From contig CAIPGJ010000944.1 in the NCBI GenBank assembly GCA_903864555.1, positions 1 through 11,865 of the forward strand: a DNA stretch of 11,865 nucleotides, in the 5' to 3' direction. How positions within the stretch are numbered: position 1 is the stretch's first letter; each line of letters opens with the position of its first letter. The notes beneath the pieces were generated by a model. It ran no database searches and was not told where the DNA came from. It saw only the letters and a program-made list of their open reading frames with translations. Positions 1-5,618 of this stretch are shown here, piece by piece. This stretch comes from an uncultured Pseudomonadota bacterium. GTDB taxonomy: Bacteria; Pseudomonadota; Gammaproteobacteria; Burkholderiales; SG8-39. Position numbers and translations under genes: made by a program.

Positions 1-41
1 ACCTTCACGCCGGAAAAGAGCTGTTTGGGCAGGTCGGACAT
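1..41 (-). CDS. 5' end of an unidentified minus-strand gene (partial)
   Basis: Reading the minus strand from 41, an ATG opens a frame of 13 complete codons, MSDLPKQLFSGVK, that leaves the window at its left edge. It is preceded by a strong Shine-Dalgarno, AGGAG on the minus strand (plus-strand CTCCT at 49-53), seven bases before the start. That spacing is what makes this short stretch credible as a real gene start. The residues LFSGVKV are reminiscent of the N-terminus of CaiB/BaiF-type CoA-transferases (pattern L-x-G-[IV]-x-V), and the CaiB/BaiF protein later in this window begins similarly with PLSGITVID. Thirteen residues cannot establish a family, so the product is left open. The gene is divergent from the small membrane protein at 320. 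Confidence 0.6.
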   Translation of the reverse strand, partial: MSDLPKQLFSGVK

Positions 42-207
42 GCGAAATCTCCTCGGGCAAGTCTTGTTATGGGTTTGGCAAGCCAGCAAGTTTAGCCGCA
101 TCGCACGGCAGGCCCGGATCAGGGACGCACGGCCTGTTGCGGGCGTTCGCCCGGAGGCGGCATGCCGAGCCTGCGTAGGATTGCGCATGATGATACGTAG
201 GCGGCAC

Positions 208-217
208 TGGTATACCA
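208..217. promoter_or_regulatory. Perfect palindrome TGGTATACCA, candidate GntR/FadR-type operator
   Basis: A perfect 10-bp palindrome, TGGTATACCA, lies in an unusually AT-rich part of the divergent region between the partial minus-strand gene (start at 41) and the small membrane protein (start at 320). FadR-subfamily GntR regulators commonly bind short palindromes of the form TnGTnnnACnA or GGTATA-containing repeats, so this is a plausible operator. Whether the GntR protein encoded at 3433-4182 or another regulator binds it is not shown by the sequence. Confidence 0.4.
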
Positions 218-292
218 ATAATGCCATGAATAAGAAGATCTTTATGCTGATTTTGTACAGATAACCCGACACAGGTAGATATGAGTGTTAAC

Positions 293-298
293 TATAAT
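293..298 (+). promoter_or_regulatory. Consensus -10 box TATAAT upstream of the small membrane protein
   Basis: A perfect TATAAT at 293-298 would place transcription start near 305, just ahead of the ribosome binding site GGAGG (311-315). No good -35 hexamer is visible 16-18 bases upstream (the sequence there is near CACAGG), so the promoter may need an activator or rely on the AT-rich upstream DNA. The short leader of about 15 bases is consistent with the GTG start at 320. Confidence 0.45.
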
Positions 299-319
299 TA
301 AGCAGTGTCGGGAGGACGT

Positions 320-676
320 GTGAGTTCGAGTCAGCAGATCAAAGTGGTGAGCATGGAAAAGGGCGGGCATCCAGGTGCGCGTGATCCCGGTCGTGCCCGT
401 GCGCAAGCCACGCCTGAGGAGCTCGTCGAGTTTCTCGAAGATGTCGCCGGCCGTCGTATTCAGACCCGCGATGCCCTGGGTGACTACCTCACCCAATTGC
501 GTGCCGAGGGAGAAGGTGCCAAGCGTTCCACGCGTGTGGGCAAGTTTGGCGCCTGGTTCGTCGTGCTGGTGGTGGCGATCCTGCAGTACTTCGTGATCGA
601 GATCTTCGTTGAAGTGAACTCCCTGCGCAGCTCCAATGTCCTGGCGCCGGTCAAGGTGACGAACTACCGCACCTGA
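320..676 (+). CDS. Small single-span membrane protein of unknown function
   Basis: This is a 118-residue protein with an in-frame GTG start at 320, four bases after a strong GGAGG (311-315). A further GTG at 305 lies upstream of that site, and the ATG at 353 has no ribosome binding site, so 320 is preferred. The N-terminal ~70 residues are hydrophilic and charged, with a probable amphipathic helical part (TPEELVEFLEDV, about 31-42). One hydrophobic helix follows at about 76-97 (FGAWFVVLVVAILQYFVIEI), then a short tail ending NYRT. Positive residues (KRSTRVGK) before the helix suggest the N-terminal part is cytoplasmic. I do not recognise the family. The gene stands alone between a divergent gene and a repeat-containing intergenic region. 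A long minus-strand frame across it is rich in His and Gln, as expected of an antisense shadow. Confidence 0.62.
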   Translation: MSSSQQIKVVSMEKGGHPGARDPGRARAQATPEELVEFLEDVAGRRIQTRDALGDYLTQLRAEGEGAKRSTRVGKFGAWFVVLVVAILQYFVIEIFVEVNSLRSSNVLAPVKVTNYRT

Positions 677-764
677 AGAAGGCTGTGGCAGGGCCGGCAG
701 CATTGCGGCCAGTGCTTCGCGGTCTGTCTGAGCCATCGGTTCTTCGTCGATTTCCGGGAGCAGC

Positions 765-825
765 GGGTTTACCCCCTTGTCAAAGGGGGCCGACTCGGCC
801 GCCAGGCCGAGCGGGGGGATTTTGA
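765..825 (+). repeat. Repeat arm A (copy 1, left)
   Basis: The arm contains the hairpin CCCCCTT-GTC-AAAGGGGG, then GCCGA, then a stem CTCGGCC/GGCCGAG around a short loop, then GGGGGGATTTT. It nearly matches arm C (11518-11577) except in the loop and two or three bases at the outer end. Confidence 0.75.
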
Positions 826-963
826 CCCGCCAGTCTGATTCCCCTGCCTACGCAAGATACTGTCGAGAATCCGGCTGATGGTTGTTACTTTGCAGGAAGG
901 GAGGCGGCGGATTACATCCAGGATCTCCATTCGGCAATGACTGGCGAACGATAACGGCAGCGG

Positions 964-1027
964 GAGAAAATCCCCCCGGGCGACTGCGTCGCGTCCGCGT
1001 CGGCCCCCTTTGACACGGGGGAAACCC
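964..1027 (-). repeat. Repeat arm B (copy 1, right, inverted)
   Basis: Read on the minus strand, the arm matches arm A over GTCAAAGGGGGCCGAC and the terminal GGGGGGATTTT. Its internal stem has a different sequence (GCGAC-GCA-GTCGC) but is still self-complementary. Confidence 0.72.
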
Positions 1028-1108
1028 CGTGCCTGCGCCGACCCGCCGCCAGCACCATCCCCGAAAATCGGCGAAGTACCTCGAGGAAGCCGGCCTGGCG
1101 CCTCGTTT

Positions 1109-1138
1109 GCAGGCATCCACGGTCGAGCGGATGCCTGC
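1109..1138. repeat. Perfect inverted repeat, 10-bp arms
   Basis: GCAGGCATCC at 1109-1118 is exactly complementary to GGATGCCTGC at 1129-1138 around a 10-base loop. It lies between the MITE-like element and the operon promoter. No T-run follows it, so it does not look like an intrinsic terminator. A protein binding site or an upstream structured element is more likely. Confidence 0.5.
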
Positions 1139-1177
1139 GCCCCAGAGGGGTATTGCCACTGCGGATGAACCTGCAGG

Positions 1178-1197
1178 CAAATCCTTTAGAGGATTTG
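1178..1197. promoter_or_regulatory. 20-bp palindrome, candidate operator of the catabolic operon
   Basis: CAAATCCT (1178-1185) and AGGATTTG (1190-1197) form perfect 8-bp arms around TTAG. The right arm overlaps the -35 box TTGACC (1195-1200). A repressor bound here would block polymerase. The GntR-family protein encoded two genes downstream is the obvious candidate ligand-responsive regulator, but the palindrome does not match the classical FadR-type TnGTnnnACnA pattern, so the pairing is inference. Confidence 0.45.
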
Positions 1198-1224
1198 ACC
1201 GCCCGCGGACCCCGGTGCTAGCAT
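1195..1224 (+). promoter_or_regulatory. Sigma70-type promoter for the CoA-transferase operon
   Basis: TTGACC (1195-1200) lies 18 bases before TAGCAT (1219-1224), and TG at 1216-1217 gives an extended -10 (TGC-TAGCAT). Expected transcription start is near 1231, leaving an untranslated leader of about 70 bases before the ATG at 1304. Confidence 0.5.
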
Positions 1225-1303
1225 TGCCCGGCTTTTTTCCCCTGTAGCCCCCGGTTTTGCCGGCCGCTGCCAGCCCCAAGCCTGCGATGACCATAGACCG
1301 ACG

Positions 1304-2554
1304 ATGACCCTCCCCTCATCCGCATTCGACTTCCGCCCGGTGATCACCGAAGGCGCCGTCATCACCTGGCCCCAGGGCACGGCCGAGCCGCGCGGACTGA
1401 CGCGCCGCCTGATCGCCCAGCGCGCCGAACTGCCGTCGTGCGAGATCTTCGTCGGCATGACCACCAGCGATACGCTCAAGCCCGAGCATGCCGACCGCTT
1501 CCGCTTCCGCGCCCTGAATGGCGCCGGCACCAATCGGGTGCTGACTGCGGCCAACCTGGTGGAGATCGTGCCCGCGCATGTGTCGCGGGTGCCGGTGCTG
1601 CTGCGCGAGGGCCTGCTCAAGGTGGATGTGCTGTTGCTCAAGCTGCGGCCCCACAGCACGCCGGGCCTGTACACCACCGGCGTGATTGCCGATTTCATTC
1701 CGGCGCTGGTGCAGGCGGCCCGGCTGGTGATTGCCGAGATCGACGAGCGCCTGCCCATGACCGGCCATGACACGCTGGTGCGGCGCGAGGACATCGACGT
1801 GCTGGTGCAGGCCGATGCCGACGAAGTCTTCCTGCCTGACCCCGAGCCGAGCGAACAGGAACTGCAGGTGGCCGCGAAAGTGGCGGAACTCATCCCCGAT
1901 GGCGCCACGGTGCAACTGGGGATCGGCGGTCTGCCGGTGGCCATGTGCCGCGCGCTCACCGGCCACCGCGACCTGGGTATCCACAGCGGTGTGGTGCCCG
2001 ACGGTGTGGTGCCGCTGATCCGGGCCGGGGTGATCACCAATGCCAAAAAGGGCGAAGGGGCTGGTCTGATGGTCACTGGCGGCCTGTTCGGTACACGCAC
2101 GCTGTTTGATTTTGCCGATGGCAACCCTGAGGTGGCGCTGCGTTCGGCGGAATACACCCACAGCGCGCTGGTGATGGCGCGCATCCAGAAGCTCTACGCC
2201 ATCAATTCGGCCGTGGAGGTGGACCTCACCGGTCAGGTGAATGCCGAGATTGCCGCCAAACGCTACCTCGGCGCCATCGGCGGTCAGGTGGACTTCGTCA
2301 AGGGCGCGCAGCTCTCACCCGGCGGTCGCGCCATCATTGCGCTGCCCTCGGCCACGCCGGATGGCAAGTACTCGAAGATCGTCGCCGCGCTGGCCGGTGT
2401 GCCGGTCACCACGGCTCGCGCCGATGTCGACCTTATCGTCACCGAATATGGTGCCGCCGACCTGCGTGGCTGCACGCTGCGCGAGCGGGCGCGGCGGCTG
2501 GCCGCCATTGCCCATCCGAATTTTCGCGACAGCCTGCTCGCCGCTGCCGGCTGA
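1304..2554 (+). CDS. Acetyl-CoA hydrolase/transferase family protein (class I CoA-transferase)
   Basis: The 416-residue protein belongs to the acetyl-CoA hydrolase / 4-hydroxybutyrate CoA-transferase family, which moves CoA between acyl-CoA and free carboxylic acids through an enzyme glutamyl-CoA thioester in the cytoplasm. The N-terminal domain includes VQLGIGGLPVAM (about 204-215). The C-terminal domain contains INSAVEVDLTGQV, whose Glu305 is the expected catalytic glutamate, followed by the CoA-contacting loop GAIGGQVDF (about 323-331) and VTEYGAADLRG near the end. Length is normal for the family. No clear Shine-Dalgarno precedes the ATG. The Yersinia itaconate CoA-transferase RipA belongs to this broad family, which fits the CitE-like lyase nearby, but acetate or 4-hydroxybutyrate could equally be the acceptor. 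It is first in the operon, with the hydratase start 33 bases past its stop. Confidence 0.88.
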   Translation: MTLPSSAFDFRPVITEGAVITWPQGTAEPRGLTRRLIAQRAELPSCEIFVGMTTSDTLKPEHADRFRFRALNGAGTNRVLTAANLVEIVPAHVSRVPVLLREGLLKVDVLLLKLRPHSTPGLYTTGVIADFIPALVQAARLVIAEIDERLPMTGHDTLVRREDIDVLVQADADEVFLPDPEPSEQELQVAAKVAELIPDGATVQLGIGGLPVAMCRALTGHRDLGIHSGVVPDGVVPLIRAGVITNAKKGEGAGLMVTGGLFGTRTLFDFADGNPEVALRSAEYTHSALVMARIQKLYAINSAVEVDLTGQVNAEIAAKRYLGAIGGQVDFVKGAQLSPGGRAIIALPSATPDGKYSKIVAALAGVPVTTARADVDLIVTEYGAADLRGCTLRERARRLAAIAHPNFRDSLLAAAG

Positions 2555-2587
2555 GTGCGCCTAGCCATACCTGACAGGGACCGAACC

Positions 2588-3400
2588 ATGACTGACACCA
2601 GCACTGCATCCAGCACCGCAACGCCGCAACCGCCCATCCTCTTCGAAGACCTGGGCGATGGCATCATCCAGATCCGCCTGAACCGCCCCGACCGCCTGAA
2701 TGCCATGGGCGTGGACATGGTGCGGGAATTCCACGCTGCCGTGCAGAAGGCCGTGGCCCTGCCGGCACGCGTGCTGCTCATCCGCGGCAGCGGCCGTGCC
2801 TTCTGTGCCGGCGCCGACCTGAAAGAGCGCCGCGGCATGGACGATGCCGCCAAGGTGGCGCACAACCGCGCCATCAATGCGGCAGTGGATGCCGTTGATG
2901 CCGCGCCCATGCCCACCATCGCCGTGCTGAACGGCCTGGCACTGGGTGGCGGCTGCGAGATTGCCGTGGCCTGTGACCTGCGCTACGGCGCCGAAGACAT
3001 CTCCATCGGCCTCACCGAGGCGCGCATCGGCGCCATCCCCGGCGCGGGCGGCACGCAGCGGTTGCCGCGCGTGATCGGCGCGGCCAAGGCCCTGGAGCTG
3101 ATGCTGATCGGCGAGCCGGTCAACGGCAAGCGCGCCGAGGACATCGGCCTCTTGCATGCCGCCGTGCCCGGCGACCAACTCGACGAGCACGTGCTGGCCA
3201 TCGCCCGTGTGCTGGCCTCGCGCTCGCCCATGGGTGCGCGCACCATGAAGCGCCTGGTGCATCGCGGCCTGGAAGTGCCACTCACCGCGGGCCTCGCCAT
3301 GGAGCGTGCCTCCTTGCCGGAGATTTTCTCCTCGGCTGACTACGCCGAGGGCCTGGCATCCTTTGCCGAGCGCCGCCCGGCGAAGTTCACCGGCAAGTAG
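2588..3400 (+). CDS. Enoyl-CoA hydratase/isomerase (crotonase fold), AUH-like
   Basis: This 270-residue crotonase-superfamily enzyme should add water to an enoyl-CoA. The start is the ATG at 2588, seven bases after AGGGA (2576-2580). A GTG at 2555 in the same frame has no such site. After a 15-residue low-complexity N-terminus come the oxyanion-hole segment AFCAGADLKER (71-81), GLALGGGCE with catalytic Glu124, and TEARIGAIPGAGGTQRLPR with the second catalytic Glu144. Both glutamates typical of true hydratases are present. The GADLKER and GGTQRLPR segments and the C-terminal EGLASFAERRPAKFTGK resemble human AUH, a methylglutaconyl-CoA hydratase also reported to hydrate itaconyl-CoA. That specificity is inferred from motif recall only. 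The gene sits between the CoA-transferase and the GntR regulator and is probably co-transcribed with both. Confidence 0.88.
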   Translation: MTDTSTASSTATPQPPILFEDLGDGIIQIRLNRPDRLNAMGVDMVREFHAAVQKAVALPARVLLIRGSGRAFCAGADLKERRGMDDAAKVAHNRAINAAVDAVDAAPMPTIAVLNGLALGGGCEIAVACDLRYGAEDISIGLTEARIGAIPGAGGTQRLPRVIGAAKALELMLIGEPVNGKRAEDIGLLHAAVPGDQLDEHVLAIARVLASRSPMGARTMKRLVHRGLEVPLTAGLAMERASLPEIFSSADYAEGLASFAERRPAKFTGK

Positions 3401-3432
3401 CCAGCTGGATTGAAGCGCACCCGCCCGCCCGC

Positions 3433-4182
3433 ATGACCATCCACCGCAGCAAGCCCGTCGAGATCGCCCGGCAGTTGCTCGAGCGCATGGTCGAGGCACG
3501 CCTCGCACCGGGCAGCAGCTTCGCGACCGAAGCCGAGTTGCTCGAGGCGTTCGACGTCAGCCGGCCGACGCTGCGCGAGAGCCTGAAGATCCTGGAATCG
3601 CAGGGTGCGCTGGAGCTGCGCCCCGGTCCCGGCGGAGGCATCATCGTCAGCCGCCCGGGCGTGGACATGCTGGCCCACACGCTGTCGGTGTTCCTGCGCC
3701 TGCATGAAGTGCCCTTTCTCACCGTGCTGAAGTCGCGCGAGGTGATCGAGCCGGCGCTGGCCGCCGAGGCCGCCGTCAATGCCACGGAACAAGACCTGGC
3801 GCAACTGGCCGCGTCGGTGGCGCGCATGAAGCAGTTGCAGGGTACGCGTGATCTTGAAGCCTTTCTCGCCGAGAACCGCGTCTTCCACGGCCTGATTGCG
3901 CGCGCCAGCGGCAACAGCGTGCTGGAGACCTTCTGGTCGGCGATCAGCCTTTTGGCCAGCGGCGAGCACCACGGCGTGCGCTACAGCATGGGTAACCAGG
4001 CGCACATCATCGCGGCGCATGAGCGCATTCTCGACGCCTGCCGCGCGCGCGATGCCGTCGCCGCGGCCCAGGCCATGCAGTCGCATGTCGGCGAACTGGA
4101 AAACCTGGTGCGCCAGCGCCAGCGCCGGCTGCTCGAGCACCCGACGCGCGTGCTGGCACGCCCGGGAAGGACTGCGGCATGA
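3433..4182 (+). CDS. GntR-family regulator, FadR/FCD subfamily
   Basis: This 249-residue regulator has an N-terminal winged helix-turn-helix (about 5-75) with the family signature FATEAELLEAFDVSRPTLRE, followed by the wing GPGGGIIV. A helical FCD ligand-binding domain follows (about 90-235). FCD landmarks are ENRVFHGLIARASGN, a His pair in GEHHG, and AHERILDACRARDAVAAAQAMQSHV, which supply the histidines that usually bind a metal and a carboxylate effector. Such proteins usually repress neighbouring catabolic genes until a small organic acid or acyl-CoA binds. The gene begins 32 bases after the hydratase stop, without a visible ribosome binding site, and precedes the dehydrogenase operon. It may control both halves of the block and its own expression. 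Candidate sites are the palindromes at 1178-1197 and 208-217. Confidence 0.9.
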   Translation: MTIHRSKPVEIARQLLERMVEARLAPGSSFATEAELLEAFDVSRPTLRESLKILESQGALELRPGPGGGIIVSRPGVDMLAHTLSVFLRLHEVPFLTVLKSREVIEPALAAEAAVNATEQDLAQLAASVARMKQLQGTRDLEAFLAENRVFHGLIARASGNSVLETFWSAISLLASGEHHGVRYSMGNQAHIIAAHERILDACRARDAVAAAQAMQSHVGELENLVRQRQRRLLEHPTRVLARPGRTAA

Positions 4183-4259
4183 AGGGTGTCGGCGCGGGTG
4201 TGACATCAAGGCAATTCCGGGACAGCAGCACGGGCCGCGGGCCGATGCGATCCGTGCAA

Positions 4260-4268
4260 TGGGATAAT
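4260..4268 (+). promoter_or_regulatory. Extended -10 element ahead of the acyl-CoA dehydrogenase
   Basis: TG at 4260-4261 is followed one base later by GATAAT (4263-4268), one mismatch from an extended -10 consensus. No convincing -35 box is visible, as is common for extended -10 promoters. This would let the dehydrogenase, lyase and CaiB/BaiF genes be transcribed separately from the upstream genes. Confidence 0.35.
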
Positions 4269-4280
4269 CGTTTTTTAACC

Positions 4281-4310
4281 GGCCGGCCAGCGCCGCTTCG
4301 CTGACCGGCC
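4281..4310. repeat. GC-rich hairpin in the leader of the dehydrogenase gene
   Basis: GGCCGGCCAGCG (4281-4292) pairs with CGCTGACCGGCC (4299-4310) with one mismatch around a 6-base loop. A T-run (4271-4276) lies before the hairpin on the plus strand, so it is not an intrinsic terminator for either direction. It would lie in the leader of a transcript starting near 4275 and could act as an RNA stabiliser or a protein binding site. Confidence 0.45.
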
Positions 4311-4343
4311 TCAGGTGGGCTTAGAACAGGAGAAGAGCGAATC

Positions 4344-5507
4344 ATGGAATTCAAACTGACGGAAGACCAGCGCCGCATCGTCGGCACCGTGCGCGAGCTC
4401 GCGCAGAAGAACTTCAAACCGCGCGCCCTGAAATACATGGACGGCAGCTTCCCCTGGGAGAACATCCGCGAACTGGCCAACATCGGCGTGCTGGGGATGG
4501 CCGTGCCCGAGGAATACGGCGGCCTCGGCCTGCCGGTGTTCGACACCGCGCTGGTGCTCGAGGAAATCTCCAAGGTCTGCTATGTCACCGCCATGGCGGT
4601 GATGGGCGAAGTGGGCGTGCAGACCAAGATCATCGATGCCTTCGCCCCGGAAAGCATCAAGCGCCGCCTGCTGCCGGGTGTGTGCAAGGGGGAGGTCATC
4701 CTCGCCGTGTGCATGACCGAGCCGCATGCCGGCACCGACGTGTCCAATTACCGCACCAACTGCGACATCGTCGGCGACAAGCTGGTGCTCAATGGCGTGA
4801 AGACGTTGATCAGCCGCGTCGACGAGGCCCAGGCCTTCGTGGTGTTCAGCCGCATCAACAAGGCGCCCGGCCGCGGCGGCATCGGCTGCGTCATGATCGA
4901 AAAGGGTACGCCCGGCTTCGAATGCACGGCGCGTTACCACACCATGGGCGGCGAGAACCTCGCCGAGATCCGCTTCGAGAATTGCGAATTGCCCCTGGAG
5001 AACCTGATCCTGCGCGAAGACGGATTCAGGAAGTTGTTGAAGGCCTTCAACACCCAGCGCTGCCTGAACCCCAGCATCTCGCTCGGCCTGGCCGAAGGCG
5101 CCTTCGAGGAAGCCGTTCGATACGCCCGCGACCGCACCGCCTTTGGTCAGTCCATCGGCGAATTCCAGGGCCTGCGCTTCAAGCTGGCCGACATGTACCG
5201 CGACATCGAGGCGGCCCGCTCCATCCTGTATCGCGCCTGTGCCACGGCCAATCCCTTCCCGGACCCGTACCAGGCGGCCAACGCCAAGATCTTCTGCAAC
5301 GAGATGAGCCTGCGCGTCACCAGTGAAGCCATCCAGGTGCATGGTGGCTACGGTTTCACCGACGAGTACCCGGTGTCGCGCTTCTACCGCGGCGCACGCT
5401 ATGGTTCGCTCGGTGGCGGCACCAGCGAGACGCTGAAGGAACTGGTGGGCAAGATGATCATGTCCTCCTTCCCCGAGGATGGTTTCCTCGGCCTGAACAC
5501 GTTCTGA
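4344..5507 (+). CDS. Acyl-CoA dehydrogenase family protein lacking the usual catalytic Glu
   Basis: This 387-residue protein has full-length flavin-dependent acyl-CoA dehydrogenase architecture: an N-terminal helical domain, the beta-domain FAD signature MTEPHAGTDVSNY (124-136), and a C-terminal helical domain with the FAD-contact segment QVHGGYGFTDEYPVSRFYR (331-349). A ribosome binding site AGGAG (4328-4332) precedes the ATG. The family normally removes alpha and beta hydrogens from an acyl-CoA, passing electrons to ETF. The catalytic glutamate sits either in the C-terminal YEGTS motif or in helix G (LxxER). Here the first position is Gly358 (LGGGTSE) and the second is Gln238 (FNTQR), so neither carries an acid. 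The enzyme may use another base, catalyse the reverse reaction on an unusual substrate, or be impaired. It begins an operon with the CitE-like lyase and the CaiB/BaiF transferase. Confidence 0.88.
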   Translation: MEFKLTEDQRRIVGTVRELAQKNFKPRALKYMDGSFPWENIRELANIGVLGMAVPEEYGGLGLPVFDTALVLEEISKVCYVTAMAVMGEVGVQTKIIDAFAPESIKRRLLPGVCKGEVILAVCMTEPHAGTDVSNYRTNCDIVGDKLVLNGVKTLISRVDEAQAFVVFSRINKAPGRGGIGCVMIEKGTPGFECTARYHTMGGENLAEIRFENCELPLENLILREDGFRKLLKAFNTQRCLNPSISLGLAEGAFEEAVRYARDRTAFGQSIGEFQGLRFKLADMYRDIEAARSILYRACATANPFPDPYQAANAKIFCNEMSLRVTSEAIQVHGGYGFTDEYPVSRFYRGARYGSLGGGTSETLKELVGKMIMSSFPEDGFLGLNTF

Positions 5508-5523
5508 TCGTTTCCCGGAGCAC

Positions 5524-5559
5524 CCGGGGGCAGGCTGCTGCTGCGGCGGCTTCCCCCGG
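5524..5559. repeat. Imperfect stem-loop between dehydrogenase and lyase genes
   Basis: CCGGGGG (5524-5530) can pair with CCCCCGG (5553-5559), with further weak pairing inside (GCTGC with GCGGC). The tail after it is only modestly T-rich. It may act as a processing or attenuating structure inside the operon. I would not call it a terminator. Confidence 0.3.
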
Positions 5560-5618
5560 TGGGTCCTTCGTTCAGCATTCCTTCCCAAGCACTGCATCAA
5601 CCGGTTCAGGAGACCTCC

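Larger units (their letters stand above)
765..1027. mobile_element. MITE-like repeat element, copy 1
   Basis: This is a non-coding element of about 263 bp bounded by inverted arms. The left arm (765-825) begins GGGTTTACCCCC and contains TTGTCAAAGGGGGCCGAC. The right arm (964-1027), read on the minus strand, begins GGGTTTCCCCC and contains GTGTCAAAGGGGGCCGAC. Each arm continues into a small stem-loop and then GGGGGGATTTT. The interior (about 826-963) is unrelated to any protein I recognise. The same architecture recurs at 11518-11773. No transposase and no clear target-site duplication are visible, so movement is inferred from repetition and terminal inverted repeats. It could equally be a paired REP-like intergenic sequence. 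Confidence 0.6.
677..1303. other. 627-bp gene-free region with repeat element, inverted repeats and promoter
   Basis: I see no convincing gene between the small membrane protein and the CoA-transferase. Frames here lack ribosome binding sites and overlap the repeats. From left to right it holds about 88 bases of unremarkable sequence, a MITE-like element (765-1027), a perfect 10-bp inverted repeat (1109-1138), a small CCCC-AGA-GGGG hairpin (1140-1150), a 20-bp palindrome (1178-1197) overlapping a promoter (1195-1224), and a leader of about 70 bases that includes a T-tract near 1232-1237. A six-codon frame, MTIDRR (ATG at 1287), ends in a TGA overlapping the CoA-transferase start (ATGA). It has no ribosome binding site, so I do not call it a gene. 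Confidence 0.7.

Noticed and set aside
242..736. Minus-strand frame of 164 codons across the small membrane protein
   Set aside because: It is rich in His, Gln and Asp, as is typical of the antisense of a hydrophobic coding region. The plus strand has a TATAAT box, GGAGG site and a clear membrane helix.
765..1027. Repeat arms considered as a CRISPR array or as intrinsic terminators
   Set aside because: There are only two inverted arms per element with no regular spacers. The GGGGGGATTTT end has too short a T-run to be a convincing terminator, although arm C might assist termination after the permease.
1287..1307. Six-codon leader peptide MTIDRR whose stop overlaps the CoA-transferase start
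   Set aside because: The ATGA overlap is suggestive of coupling, but there is no ribosome binding site and such short frames arise often by chance.
1186..2184. Minus-strand frame of 332 codons over the CoA-transferase, and another at 1316-2161
   Set aside because: They are Ser/Arg/Thr-rich or His/Gln-rich antisense shadows of a well-recognised gene in GC-rich DNA, with no ribosome binding sites.
4311..5600. Minus-strand frame of 429 codons opposite the acyl-CoA dehydrogenase
   Set aside because: Its composition (many His, Gln, Ala, Gly) and full overlap with a conserved enzyme mark it as an antisense artefact of high GC content.
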